Shown here piece after piece: positions 7,678 to 16,640 of a DNA stretch of 64,000 nt. Below the pieces are notes generated by a model. It worked only from the letters and a program-made list of their open reading frames with translations, was not told the DNA's origin and made no database searches. Source of the stretch: Marinobacter sp. LV10R510-11A (GTDB taxonomy: Bacteria; Pseudomonadota; Gammaproteobacteria; Pseudomonadales; Oleiphilaceae); contig NZ_LT907980.1 of NCBI RefSeq assembly GCF_900215155.1, positions 1,736,001 through 1,800,000 of the forward strand. Direction: 5' to 3'. The first letter of the stretch is position 1; each line of letters begins with the position of its first letter. The position numbers and the translations under genes are program-made.

Positions 7678-8372
7678 TTAGGAAAGAACCACTTATTGCA
7701 CCTGCCGCAAAAAACCCAACCCAGGCTAAAAACGCAAATGCAGCGAGTCCTGCGAAGGTTAATCCGAAAACTGCTGCACCGAATACTAGGCCAACATACA
7801 ATTCAGCGACTCCACTATTACTGCATTTAGTCCCCTCGATGCTCGAACTAAACTCCAAGAATCCATTAAGTGCGAGCACCAAAGATATAACTCCAGATAG
7901 AAGCACAAGTAAGCCTACACTCGCCAGAATGCCAATCAAACCAACCCCTATCCCCAGCAGCGTCAAAAGATTAACGAAATCATCATCCAAAAACCCTCCA
8001 CTAGCCCCACCACTAATCTTATAAGCCCCAACCCCACGCTCAGGATCAATAATGGAATAGCCACTACCCTCCCAGCCATTCACATTGATCGGCTGAGCAT
8101 GAACCGTCACCTCAAAGCCTCGCTGCAACGCCGACTGAACCTCAGACCGGGCCGTCGAATCAATGGTGATCAAACTCAGGCTCGACGCGTTGTCCTGCGT
8201 CAGGGTATAAATCCGCTGCCCCTGGGCCATGGCGAGTGCAAGCGCCTTGGCGGTTGAGACGCCCTCCGCAGGCTCATCTTCAGTGGAGAAAAGTCGTTCC
8301 GGAATTAAGTGCTCGTAGACACTGGACCGCATGCCCGAACTACGGTTAAACGCCACCCAGTCCTCATAGCAG
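7670..8372 (-). pseudogene. Cassette D: stalk 3' fragment with A-type hydrophobic tip
   Basis: This is a 5'-truncated copy of the 970-aa protein at 16641-19553. Homology starts abruptly at 8372 (stalk residue Cys733 of the full-length protein), 27 bp behind the stop of the 173-aa gene. It runs through ERGVGAYKISGG to a 107-residue tip. The tip is mostly membrane-spanning and glycine-rich, and resembles tip A, with the shared block CSNSGVAELYVGL against CENSGAAELYVGL. It has no signal peptide, so it would need recombination into the full-length gene to be exported. A GTG at 8356 could start an internal product, but I see no good ribosome-binding site. Confidence 0.75.
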
Positions 8373-8398
8373 CGCGACTTTTTCCACCAACCAAATAT

Positions 8399-8920
8399 TT
8401 AAGAAATTGCATCGATATAAATTGGGCTTATAAAATAACCGCCCATTGGCAAAAACACGTACAAAGAAATAACTAGCCACTTTTTTTCCACGAGTTCCCG
8501 CAATCGGACTTCGCCCGAGTCCGGTAGCTTCTCAAATCCATGGAAGCGCCGTTTCCAAAGAAAATGTTCTATCTTCCGCCCTGGATCCGAGAGAATAGCG
8601 ACACAAGCTAATAGAGGTATAAAAAATTCTGGTTCAAATGCAGCGGCTGGCGAAAAGGAAAGAGTAAATATATAAATCGGCGATGCGGGAACTATAAATA
8701 AATCAAAAAATCTCCAGAATATACTGATTTTACCGTTTGTCTCACGAAGTATATGGATAAACCATTTCCCATAGATAAATATTAGAAATGAAATAGCAGC
8801 CGATAAGAATCCGCTTGCTATAGCTGAATAAAACCTTCCAAAGTTCAAAACATCGTTCTGGAGCTTTATGCAAACTATAGCTGAAACAATGAACCCTAAA
8901 GCTAACCTTAGACGAATCAT
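8399..8920 (-). CDS. Multi-pass membrane protein, putative immunity partner of tip C
   Basis: This 173-residue protein has about four hydrophobic segments and a basic loop (PGRKIEHFLWKRRFHGF). Its ATG overlaps the stop of cassette C (ATGA at 8917-8920), the tightest coupling of any tip and follower here. It has no relative elsewhere in the window, and neither does tip C, consistent with a cognate pair. The sequence is visibly more AT-rich than the stalk copies. No known family is recognised. Confidence 0.65.
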   Translation of the reverse strand: MIRLRLALGFIVSAIVCIKLQNDVLNFGRFYSAIASGFLSAAISFLIFIYGKWFIHILRETNGKISIFWRFFDLFIVPASPIYIFTLSFSPAAAFEPEFFIPLLACVAILSDPGRKIEHFLWKRRFHGFEKLPDSGEVRLRELVEKKWLVISLYVFLPMGGYFISPIYIDAIS

Positions 8921-10395
8921 ATCAATCCCAATAAAAATGCAAAGCCTTCCCCTGTAATTATCAATGGGATCGCCTGAATACCCAATTTAAACAAACCGAT
9001 AACGCCAAGTGATAACCCTAAAGTTGTCGCTAAATTTAAGGCATTCAGCTCTTCCCAGTTATCTGCATCCCCTATAGCGCTTGTCCACATCAAAAAGTTC
9101 ATTGCAGCCCATCCAGCTGCCAAAAGTGCCCAGCCTCCGGTCAATACACCGACGCTGATAATCGCGGCAAATGCTATACCAACAATTAGAGTAGTTAAGA
9201 ATGGCAGTACACCTCCACTAACACCCCCACTAATCTTATAAGCCCCAACCCCACGCTCAGGATCAATAATGGCATAACCACTACCTTCCCAGCCATTCAC
9301 ATTGATGGGCTGAGCATGAACCGTCACCTCAAAGCCTTGCTGAAGTGCACTCTGGATTTCCGAACGGGCCGCCGAATCTATAGTGATCAAACCCAGGCTC
9401 GACGCGTTGTCCTGTGTCAGCGTGTATACACGTTGCCCCTGGGCCATGGCGAGCGCAAGCGCCTTGGCGGTTGAGACGCCTTCCGCAGGTTCATCTTCAG
9501 TGGAGAAAATTCGTTCCGGAATTAAATGCTCATAGGCACTGGAACGCATGCCTGAACTGCGGTTAAACGCCACCCAGTCCTCATAGCAGTTATCCACGGA
9601 TTCCGTATTGGACGACATGCTGTCTACGTCCATGACCACGCCACTGAACAGAACATTGCGCGGTGAGCCAAAAAAGTAGGATACGTTCATCTGGGTAGAG
9701 AACGTACCGTAGCTGGGGCTTCGGTGATACACAATGTCCGACGCCTTGGCGGCAATTTTGTCCATGGCGTAGGTTTCGGCCAGGTAGCCTTGGATGCCGG
9801 ACTGAAGAATACCGCCCACAAGATCGTGTTTGGTCAGACCACTGAAGTTCTCAGCCTCCAGCTTGGTTTTTACGCTCTCCAGCTGAGTTTGCAATGACGT
9901 CAGCTGTGTTGGGCTGATGCCCTGCATATCAATACCCACCGCCTGATACTGACCGGCAACCAGATTATTCTCGCTGTAGTTCCAGCTGCGTTCGGGTGCG
10001 TCAAAGCCCAGGCGCACCATCAGGGACTGGCCCAGAGTCACTGAGGGGGTGGTTGCAACCACTTCGCCATCCACGGTGATCTCGCCGATCATGTTGATCG
10101 TGTTGGCCGGCAATTGTGTCGGCAGATCGTCAACCGATTCGATCGTGTCGGGAAGATAACTTTCCAGTGTTTGTTGGTCGGCTTCGGTGGCCGGTCGGAA
10201 GCTGATCGCCAGGGATTTACCAACAAGCTCTGGCGTCAGGCGATTCAGTTCGGCTGCCGCACCTGCCCATTGCACGGGTGCACCAAAACTGCCACCGGTG
10301 GTGTTGCCGATCTGCAGGCGGAATCGATAGTACAGCGATTCCGGAAGATTGGGGATGACGGCGCTGGCGCGCACGCGATTGAAGGGCAATACCAC
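8917..10395 (-). pseudogene. Cassette C: longer stalk fragment with a unique hydrophobic tip
   Basis: This copy is homologous to residues 464-858 of the 970-aa protein, starting at VVLPFNRVRAS, then a 97-residue tip with three or more membrane segments ending FAFLLGLI. The homology begins at about 10395, directly behind the 3' end of the DUF3592-like gene. An artificial in-frame extension to 10458 comes from that gene's tail. It lacks a signal peptide and the pseudo-transglutaminase domain. Stalk identity to the full-length copy is high but below that of cassette B. It is read as a silent cassette; expression cannot be judged. Confidence 0.75.
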
Positions 10396-10421
10396 GTCAT
10401 CGATCCAAGCGCTGATGTAAA

Positions 10422-10820
10422 TTAGACTAAAGCTCCGACCACAATAAAAGTCGTCCAAACCAGTAACACAAAAAATTCAAACCCGGGACGCCACGGACAC
10501 GAAATGCTGGGGAATTGCTGGCAAACACTGATTTTTATCGAATCACCCACTTTCTTTTTTGGTGAAAACGCATAGGCCAGAAATAGACTTTGGCCGGCAG
10601 TTCCACGCCGCTCAGACTTCCACTCATACTCGTAGCGGAGCCTGCGTTTTTTCCTTGGCCCGATGATGTTATTTTTGGGCTGAATCCATTTATCAACGTG
10701 AGTTACTACACCTTCAGTTACTGGCCAAGTCAGATACCAAATATAGAATGCAATTGATACAAGAGCCCCAACCAAAAGAAAAATATCAAAGCCAGCATAC
10801 ATCTGAAGAACCTCTTGCAA
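10422..10820 (-). CDS. DUF3592-like membrane protein, putative immunity partner of tip B'
   Basis: This 132-residue protein has a membrane segment near each end around a soluble beta-rich domain (RYEYEWKSERRGTAGQSLF ... GDSIKISVC). That pattern resembles DUF3592. It is about 85% like the 136-residue protein at 12680-13090. Both stand directly behind B-type tips (here only a tip remnant, there the whole of tip B). The last residues differ: a TAA appears where the other copy continues with GLVEFTSVLG, apparently from a short deletion. Confidence 0.65.
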   Translation of the reverse strand: MQEVLQMYAGFDIFLLVGALVSIAFYIWYLTWPVTEGVVTHVDKWIQPKNNIIGPRKKRRLRYEYEWKSERRGTAGQSLFLAYAFSPKKKVGDSIKISVCQQFPSISCPWRPGFEFFVLLVWTTFIVVGALV

Positions 10821-10853
10821 TTACATATTACCTTTCAATATTAATAGAATAAA

Positions 10854-10945
10854 TCAATTGTTAAAAAATCGATCGCTGAATGCGGTTGTCATTCTCGTTA
10901 TTGTATACGCTACAAAAACTCCCCCAACAAACCCGAATCCCACAA
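10854..10945 (-). pseudogene. Remnant of a B-type tip (B')
   Basis: Reading to the TGA at 10854-10856, the frame encodes FGFVGGVFVAYTITRMTTAF and ends SDRFFNN. This aligns over about 27 residues with the end of tip B (LGLIAGAAIAFSVTYVTSAF, SNRYFNN). Upstream of about 10945 the similarity stops and the 75-aa small gene occupies another frame. It is followed by the DUF3592-like gene, the same neighbour as tip B. This is what is left of a cassette after deletion. Confidence 0.65.
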
Positions 10946-11137
10946 TCTCCACATCGCTACCATTAATACTGCAGCCACTAACGAGCAGATTGCAATGTAC
11001 AGCAAGAAAGTAGCAGGATTCGTCCGATAATGTATAGGTGCCAACGACCAAGGGGTAAATTTACCAGTTAAAAGCGACGAAGAAATTATCACCACTAGCA
11101 ATACAAGGAAAAGTAAGGCCATGGCAAGAGGCCACAC
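10910..11137 (-). CDS. Small membrane protein, relative of the 68-aa protein at 16220
   Basis: This 75-residue protein has two membrane segments around a SLLTGKFTPWS loop, matching SLISGRFTPWS in the 68-residue protein at 16220-16426. The start is GTG at 11137, overlapping the TAG that closes the IS-interrupted gene before it (TAGTG). This mirrors the ATGA overlap of the pair at 16423-16426. Its last 10 or so residues read over the B' tip remnant in a different frame, so the original C terminus was probably replaced. Confidence 0.55.
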   Translation of the reverse strand: MWPLAMALLFLVLLVVIISSSLLTGKFTPWSLAPIHYRTNPATFLLYIAICSLVAAVLMVAMWRLWDSGLLGEFL

Positions 11138-11157
11138 TATATAACCCTTCCAAACCT

Positions 11158-12254
11158 GGATTCAAGTAATAAGTGCAGCACCGCTCGTATCCAAGCCTCC
11201 TGAGTATTCGCCCCAGAAAACTTCTGCCGGTGTGCGATAATCCAGCCGTTTTCGTGGTCGGTTATTCAGTCTGTTCACCGCTTGCCTGGTTGCCTTTCTG
11301 GACACCTTGGCGAAGTCAGTGCCTTTCGGAAAGTATTGCCTCAATAGGCCATTCGTATTCTCGTTGGAGCCACGCTGACTGGACCGGTAAGGGTCACAGA
11401 AATACGACGTCAGCGACAACGCTTTGCTAAATGTTTGGTGGTCCGAAAATTCAGAACCGTTGTCCAGTGTCATCGTCTGTACGGCCCCTCTGATCGGCCT
11501 TAACTCACGGATGATGACATCTGTAACTAAGTGGGCTTTCAGCTTCGGCACACAGCCTGCGAGCAGGTAGCCGGACCGTCTTTCAACCAGAGTGACCGCG
11601 CCTGAATTCTTATGCCCGTGAAGGATTGTATCTCCTTCCCAGTGGCCTATATGCAGGCGATCATCGACGGCTTTAGGGCGGCACTCAATGCCTACGCGAT
11701 CCGGGATCTTGCCTAACCCCGCTCGCTTGGCAAGATGGCGCTGATAACGTCTCTGGTAAGGCAAGCGACAATACCTCCAGAGGTCGCCACCTGCTATTTT
11801 GTCCCGGTAAATCAGATTGTAAATCCACTGATGGCTGACTTGGATACTGCCAACTCGCCTCATAAAACCGGCTATCTGATCAGGACTCCATTCACTCTGA
11901 ATCTGCTTGGCCACCCAATCTATCAATGAGGGCGCTCGTTTATGAGATTTGCGAGCTCCTTTGCGCCGATGTATGGACAAACGACTGGCTTCCATCGGCT
12001 CGTATTCAGTCAGGCTTCGATTACGACGTAGCTCCCGACTGATGGTCGAGCTGTGGCAGTTGATCTCCCGGGCTATTTTCCGCTGGCTCCAGCCTACTCT
12101 CAAGAAGGCCGAAATCTGGTATCGTTGTGCCTGGGTCAGTTGTCGGTATCCCATGATTCTCTTCACTTTGGTAGGTAAAGCGAATGAGGGTACCGGCAAG
12201 GGCCCTCCTACCTCTACCTGTTCATCCAAAGTGCTGCACTTATTCTATGAATCC
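11158..12254 (-). mobile_element. IS30-family insertion sequence
   Basis: A 1097-bp element bounded by imperfect 24-bp inverted repeats: GGATTCAAGTAATAAGTGC... at 11158-11181 and ...GCACTTATTCTATGAATCC at 12231-12254, differing at only a few bases. It carries one transposase gene. It lies inside a small membrane-protein gene (5' part 12245-12430, 3' end around 11138-11157). No clear target duplication is visible. Comparison with the intact copy at 7213-7425 suggests about 20 bp of target was lost. Confidence 0.88.
11162..12154 (-). CDS. IS30-family transposase
   Basis: This 330-residue DDE transposase starts at ATG 12154 (MGYRQLTQAQRYQISAFL), preceded by AAGAGA. A longer reading to 12229 is less likely. 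The N-terminal helix-turn-helix contains SQRKIAREINCHSSTISREL. The catalytic residues of the IS30 DDE domain are visible in HWEGDTILHGHK, TLDNGSEFSDH and RGSNENTNGLLRQYFPKGTD. The length and the order of motifs are complete, so the enzyme may be active. Confidence 0.93.
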   Translation of the reverse strand: MGYRQLTQAQRYQISAFLRVGWSQRKIAREINCHSSTISRELRRNRSLTEYEPMEASRLSIHRRKGARKSHKRAPSLIDWVAKQIQSEWSPDQIAGFMRRVGSIQVSHQWIYNLIYRDKIAGGDLWRYCRLPYQRRYQRHLAKRAGLGKIPDRVGIECRPKAVDDRLHIGHWEGDTILHGHKNSGAVTLVERRSGYLLAGCVPKLKAHLVTDVIIRELRPIRGAVQTMTLDNGSEFSDHQTFSKALSLTSYFCDPYRSSQRGSNENTNGLLRQYFPKGTDFAKVSRKATRQAVNRLNNRPRKRLDYRTPAEVFWGEYSGGLDTSGAALIT

Positions 12255-12430
12255 AAGAATAAAATGGCAAACACAGCTATTACAACATACGCAGACAATC
12301 CCAAATAAAAGCTGGCGCGTTCAGAATCACGCTCTACTATCTGGCCTCCAAGAAACAACTTTCCTGATATGACTGCCCACAGACAAGCCACCAACAAACA
12401 CAATGATAGAAGATAGAGTAACTGCTCCAT
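12245..12430 (-). pseudogene. IS-interrupted small membrane protein gene (orphan immunity candidate)
   Basis: The first 57 residues match the 70-aa protein at 7213-7425 almost perfectly (MEQLLYLLSLCLLVACLWAV). The reading then passes into the right end of the IS30 element and stops after FLDS. The lost 3' end can be recognised on the other side of the IS (AGGTTTGGAAGG ... TATATAG near 11138-11157). It is preceded by the 250-bp spacer and by the DUF3592-like gene, not by an A-type tip, so it was an orphan before the IS arrived. Confidence 0.7.
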
Positions 12431-12672
12431 AACCTTCCTTTTTCCTGTGTCAACTTGTTAAAGAGGGCTAGCGCTCCGCAGGAGTAACTCTTCAACTTAT
12501 TCAGTGAAACTAGGCTCCATTTTGATTCGCCAAGTTTTAGCCATAACGCCTTGCCAAAGCCCATTAATAGGGCTCTGGTAGGCGAGGGGGTTTGTCAATG
12601 GATACAACGCCCTAGCTATTTTAGCCCTTCGAATGTCCCCACTCATAGATTTTAAAATTATGAGCATGTCTT
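12431..12672. repeat. Copy 2 of the 250-bp non-coding spacer repeat
   Basis: This is the counterpart of 7426-7677, placed in the same position before a small membrane-protein gene. The inverted repeat is kept (CTCATA at 12642-12647, TATGAG at 12659-12664). No gene is seen. Confidence 0.6.
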
Positions 12673-12679
12673 ACCTGGT

Positions 12680-13090
12680 TTATCCAAGCACTGATGTAAA
12701 TTCTACAAGTCCGACCAAAGCTCCGACCACAAGAAAAGTCGCCCAAATCAGTAACACAAAAAATTCAAACCCGGGACGCCATGGACACGTAATCCCGGGG
12801 AATCGCTGGCAAACACTGATTCTTATAGGATCACCGACATTCTTTTTTGGTGAAAACGCATAGGCCAGAAATAGACTTTGGCCGGCAGTTCCACATCGCT
12901 CTGAATTCCAATCATACTCGTAGCGTAACCTCCGTTTTTTCCTTGGCCCGATGACGTCATTTTTGGGCTGAATCCACTTATCAACATGAGTCACAACACC
13001 CTCAGCTACCGGCCAAGTCAGGTACCAGATATAAAATAGAATTGAAAAAAATGCTACAGTTAAAATAGAAAAACAAATAATCGTATTCAT
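12680..13090 (-). CDS. DUF3592-like membrane protein, putative immunity partner of tip B
   Basis: This 136-residue protein has membrane segments at about 5-25 and 112-130 around a soluble DUF3592-like domain. The central region is nearly identical to the protein at 10422-10820 (FYIWYLTWPV, THVDKWIQPKN, AYAFSPKK). The N-terminal 15 residues differ completely. It stands 75 bp behind the stop of cassette B. Its only relative in the window also follows a B-type tip, so a tip-specific partner role is inferred. Confidence 0.65.
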   Translation of the reverse strand: MNTIICFSILTVAFFSILFYIWYLTWPVAEGVVTHVDKWIQPKNDVIGPRKKRRLRYEYDWNSERCGTAGQSLFLAYAFSPKKNVGDPIRISVCQRFPGITCPWRPGFEFFVLLIWATFLVVGALVGLVEFTSVLG

Positions 13091-13165
13091 TTATTACCTT
13101 TTCTTGATTAACTCAATGTCATATTTTTTACTTAAAATAAAATTAATCATTCGATGGCACTAAAA

Positions 13166-15124
13166 TTAGTTATTGAAATATCTATTACTAAATGCGCTCG
13201 TCACATATGTTACTGAAAACGCAATTGCAGCACCAGCAATTAATCCCAGAGTTGGACCTACCGATAAAAGTAAACTGGCAATCAACAAAGACGTTATCGC
13301 AAAGCTAAATGAAGCAACACTTGCGCGACCGAGAGAATCACTGAAGTTTGCACCGCTTTTATAAACGTTTAGAAGATCAACCGTCAGTGCAAGCAGCCCG
13401 ACTTTTGTTGCGTCACCAGCCAACTTTTGTAATCGTTTCGCAGTACCATCAAAAATGAACGTGCCAACATTGGTACGTTTAAACTTTTCCAAGACCCCAG
13501 AACTAGCTCCTAATAGCGTCGAAACCAGAGTTGAAAGACCTTCTAAAACTCCTCCACTAGCCCCACCACTAATCTTATAAGCCCCAACCCCACGCTCAGT
13601 ATCAATAATGGCATAACCACTCCCCTCCCAGCCATTCACATTGATCGGCTGAGCATGAACCGTCACCTCAAAGCCTTGCTGAAGTGCACTCTGAATCTCA
13701 GAGCGGGCCGCCGAATCAATAGTGATCAAACTCAGGCTCGACGCGTTATCCTGCGTCAGCGTGTATACACGCTGCCCCTGGGCCATGGCGAGCGCAAGCG
13801 CCTTGGCGGTTGAGACGCCCTCCGCAGGCTCATCTTCGGTCGAGAAAAGTCGTTCCGGGATTAAGTGCTCGTAGGCACTGGAACGCATGCCTGAACTGCG
13901 GTTAAACGCCACCCAGTCCTCATAGCAGTTATCCACGGATTCCGTATTGGACGACATGCTGTCTACGTCCATGACCACGCCACTGAACAGAACATTGCGC
14001 GGTGAGCCAAAAAAGTAGGATACGTTCATCTGGGTAGAGAACGTACCGTAGCTGGGGCTTCGGTGATACACAATGTCCGATGCCTTGGCGGCGATCTTGT
14101 CCATGGCGTAGGTTTCTGCCAAATAACCCTGAATGCCGGACTGAAGAATGCCACCCACGAGATCGTGCTTGGTCAGACCACTGAAGTTCTCAGCCTCCAG
14201 CCTGGTTTTTACGCTTTCCAGTTGTCCCTGCAATGACGTCAGCTGTGTTGGGCTGATGCCCTGCATGTCGATACCGACTGCCTGATACTGACCGGCAACA
14301 AGATTGTTCTCGCTGAAGTTCCAGCTGCGTTCGGGTGCATTAAAGCCTAAGCGCACCATCAGGGACTGGCCCAGAGTCACTGAGGGGGTGGTTGCAACCA
14401 CTTCGCCATCCACGGTGATCTCGCCGATCATGTTGATCGTGTTGGCTGGCAATTGTGTCGGCAGATCGTCAACCGTTTCGATCGTGTCGGGGAGATAGCT
14501 TTCCAGTGTTTGCTGGTCAGCTTCGGTGGCCGGTCGGAAGCTGATCGCCAGGGATTTACCAACAAGCTCTGGCGTCAGGCGATTCAGTTCAGCTGCTGTG
14601 CCTGCCCATTGCACGGGTGCGCCGAAACTGCCACCAAAGGTGTTGCCGATCTGCAGGCGGAATCGATAGTACAGCGATTCCGGAAGATTGGGGATGACGG
14701 CGCTGGCGCGCACGCGATTGAAGGGCAATACCACCTCTTCGATTACGTCGGCACTCTCGGGAACAATCTGTTGCGTTCCCAGTACGTCGCCAAGAGTGGT
14801 GTCGCTGCCAGTCCCGTCGATGAACGATTGAACCCGAGCCTGATAATTGTCGAGTTCGTTTTGGACCACAAGGGCGTCCAGACCCTGAACCCAGCCTTCT
14901 GCCTCGCTCACGGTGGCTGAGGCTCGCACATTGCTCAGGAATGCTTCCGCGTCCAGAGGCACTTCATTCTCGATATCCATGCCTTCGGTGAAGGTGTGTT
15001 CTTTGAAACTGGGGTCAAGACCTACCCATTTGCCGTTAATCCAGGCTTCGACCCACACATGTTCCAACTCCACTTCTTCAATAGCGCCACCGTAGGAGAG
15101 CTGCTGCTGGGGAATGCCGCCCTG
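13166..15124 (-). pseudogene. Cassette B: long stalk fragment with B-type tip
   Basis: This copy is homologous to the 970-aa protein from about residue 334 (QGGIPQQQ) to the ISGG motif, then a 127-residue tip (VLEGLSTLVSTLLGA ... SNRYFNN) with an amphipathic first half and hydrophobic second half. Homology begins at about 15124, 28 bp behind the stop of the 125-aa gene. The reading frame is open from there, with a possible internal ATG at 15073, but it has no signal peptide. From about 13611 to 15030 it looks identical at the DNA level to the full-length gene, offset by 3430 bp. Confidence 0.8.
13611..15030. repeat. Near-identical direct repeat, copy in cassette B
   Basis: Every line compared matches 17041-18460 exactly at an offset of 3430 bp. 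Beyond 15031 (T versus C) the two copies drop to roughly 80% identity, and before about 13610 they also differ. The sharp edges suggest recent gene conversion or unequal crossing-over within an older duplication. Confidence 0.75.
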
Positions 15125-15151
15125 ACAATTCTTTGAAGGTGGGCGTCCTGT

Positions 15152-15529
15152 TTAGTTGTGCCGCTCATTAGAATAAAAAATAGTCCATGAAAATTTAATA
15201 ATTAGAGAGAAAATAAAAAGCTTAAATGCAACACTTAGAGCATATATAAAAATGCTTTCTGCATTTACACTTACCGCGTAGAAAATAAAGATCGCTTCGA
15301 TTGCTGCCGCAATTACTGTAGAAATTGTTAAAATCATTCTTTTTTCGGAAAGACTCAAATCGCGCCTATACTTCTTAAACGCTAGTAGCATAGTTGAAAA
15401 AATCGCTATCGTACCACTAAAAAGGATTATTTCAGGACTCACTCCTCCGTTGAGAGACCTTGCCAATGAACCAAAAATAACAATAAACAAAAAATTAACG
15501 ATTCCAAAAAACATCCCGTAGAGAACCAA
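15152..15529 (-). CDS. Multi-pass membrane protein, putative immunity partner of tip E
   Basis: This 125-residue, very hydrophobic protein has about four membrane segments and a basic loop (FKKYRRDLSLSEKR). It is AT-rich and starts 13 bp behind the stop of tip E. It has no relative in the window. It occupies the same slot as the other follower genes, and the next stalk copy begins 28 bp after it. No known family is recognised. Confidence 0.6.
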   Translation of the reverse strand: MVLYGMFFGIVNFLFIVIFGSLARSLNGGVSPEIILFSGTIAIFSTMLLAFKKYRRDLSLSEKRMILTISTVIAAAIEAIFIFYAVSVNAESIFIYALSVAFKLFIFSLIIKFSWTIFYSNERHN

Positions 15530-15542
15530 AATTTAATCCTCT

Positions 15543-16090
15543 TTATTTTTTACAAGACCACTGTGATGAAAACAATGTGCCAAAGAAACCGCCAATTACA
15601 GTACTTATTATAGTTGCGTAAGCAAACGTTAGAAATATAGCAAATAATGGCAGGATCAACATTACTGCTCCAAGCGTCACCAAAGCAGAAGCAATAAACT
15701 TTGCAACTGCATATTTTACCCCACAGTCGAGAAAATCATTATATGCCGTTAAAAAATCTAAAATTTTCCCAAAAACACCCGACAAAGATTTGAGAAACGG
15801 AGTTTTGCTCGCTTTGTCAAGAATAGAAAGTAACCATCCAATCAAGGCCTGCCCATTAGGCAGACTGACCTCACCTCCATTTGCACCACCACTAATCTTA
15901 TAAGCCCCCACCCCACGCTCAGGATCAATAATGGCATAACCACTCCCCTCCCAGCCATTCACGTTGAGAGGAGCTTGGTGGACCGTCACCTCATAACCTC
16001 GCTACAACGCGCTCTGGATTGCCGAGCGGGCTTCGCTGTCGATGTTGAGTTGGCTCAGGTTATAGGGCTTTGTTCTGTGTCGGGCCCAGA
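15543..16090 (-). pseudogene. Cassette E: divergent stalk fragment with an in-frame stop and a unique tip
   Basis: Reading from about 16090, the frame gives YNLSQLNIDSEARSAIQSAL, then TAG, then RGYEVTVHQAPLNVNGWEGS. The stalk is clearly more diverged than the other copies (HQAPLNVNGW against HAQPINVNGW), and a likely CAG codon has become TAG. After ISGGANGG comes a 109-residue tip with an amphipathic start and a strongly hydrophobic second half, ending SSQWSCKK. An internal start at 15989 could give tip plus 39 residues. This seems to be an old cassette or one from another lineage. Confidence 0.65.
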
Positions 16091-16219
16091 ACCAGGAGCC
16101 TCTGAAAGGGCCAAAGGCGAGATTCGATATCGAATGAAATCGGATTGCGACGCTTAACCAATCCTAACCTGGACCAGGCTGTCGGCGTATATTTGCATTG
16201 GTACACGCTGAAAATGTTA

Positions 16220-16426
16220 TCAACTCATTGCCTTCCAAATACCGCAAACGATTGATACCCCCACCAAAATTAAAATTGTCTGCTGTAAGACAAATGACAA
16301 AGGCGCATCTCTAAAACGCTCTGAGTTTTTTGACCAAGGCGTAAATCGCCCACTAATTAGCGAGCTGACAATCAAAAGACACAAGCCTGTGCCAACGATG
16401 CCCGCAGCAACCACGAGCAAAGTCAT
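16220..16426 (-). CDS. Small membrane protein, second gene behind tip A
   Basis: This 68-residue protein has two membrane segments around SSLISGRFTPWSKNSERFR. Its ATG overlaps the stop of the preceding small gene (ATGA at 16423-16426). It is related to the 75-aa protein at 10910-11137, which likewise follows a member of the MEQLLYLL/MKQIVFYI family with an overlapping start. The two-gene unit is therefore ancestral. Its function is unknown. Confidence 0.6.
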   Translation of the reverse strand: MTLLVVAAGIVGTGLCLLIVSSLISGRFTPWSKNSERFRDAPLSFVLQQTILILVGVSIVCGIWKAMS

Positions 16427-16611
16427 AAGTGCCTGCTAAAAAACCAGGATAACGCAGCCAACATGAAGTAACCGATGATTCCAGCGTAAAAGTTTGCACG
16501 ACCATCGCAACGATAGACCATCTGGCTTCCAAAAAATATGCGACCACTTACCAGGCCCCATATGCCAGCAGACAAGAACGCAATCGATATATAGAAAACA
16601 ATTTGTTTCAT
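16423..16611 (-). CDS. Small membrane protein, putative immunity partner of tip A
   Basis: This 62-residue protein has two membrane segments around GRIFFGSQMVYRCDGRANFY. It shares pattern and several residues with the 70-aa protein at 7213-7425 (GKLFLGGQIVERDSERASFY). It begins 29 bp behind the stop of the full-length tip A protein, and the homologous tip D is followed by the homologous gene. This parallel is the main evidence that it is a partner of that tip. Confidence 0.62.
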   Translation of the reverse strand: MKQIVFYISIAFLSAGIWGLVSGRIFFGSQMVYRCDGRANFYAGIIGYFMLAALSWFFSRHL

Positions 16612-16640
16612 TCAGTTAGCCTTGCAAAAAGCCGTTTGGG

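Noticed and set aside
11150..12260. Target-site duplication of the IS30 element
   Set aside because: The flanks (CAAACCT on the left, AAGAATA on the right) show no convincing direct repeat. Comparison with the intact copy suggests a small deletion.
14453..14920. 155-aa plus-strand frame, identical at 17883-18350
   Set aside because: It lies antisense within the stalk coding region. Its repetition only reflects the duplicated stalk DNA. It has no ribosome-binding site or recognisable domain.
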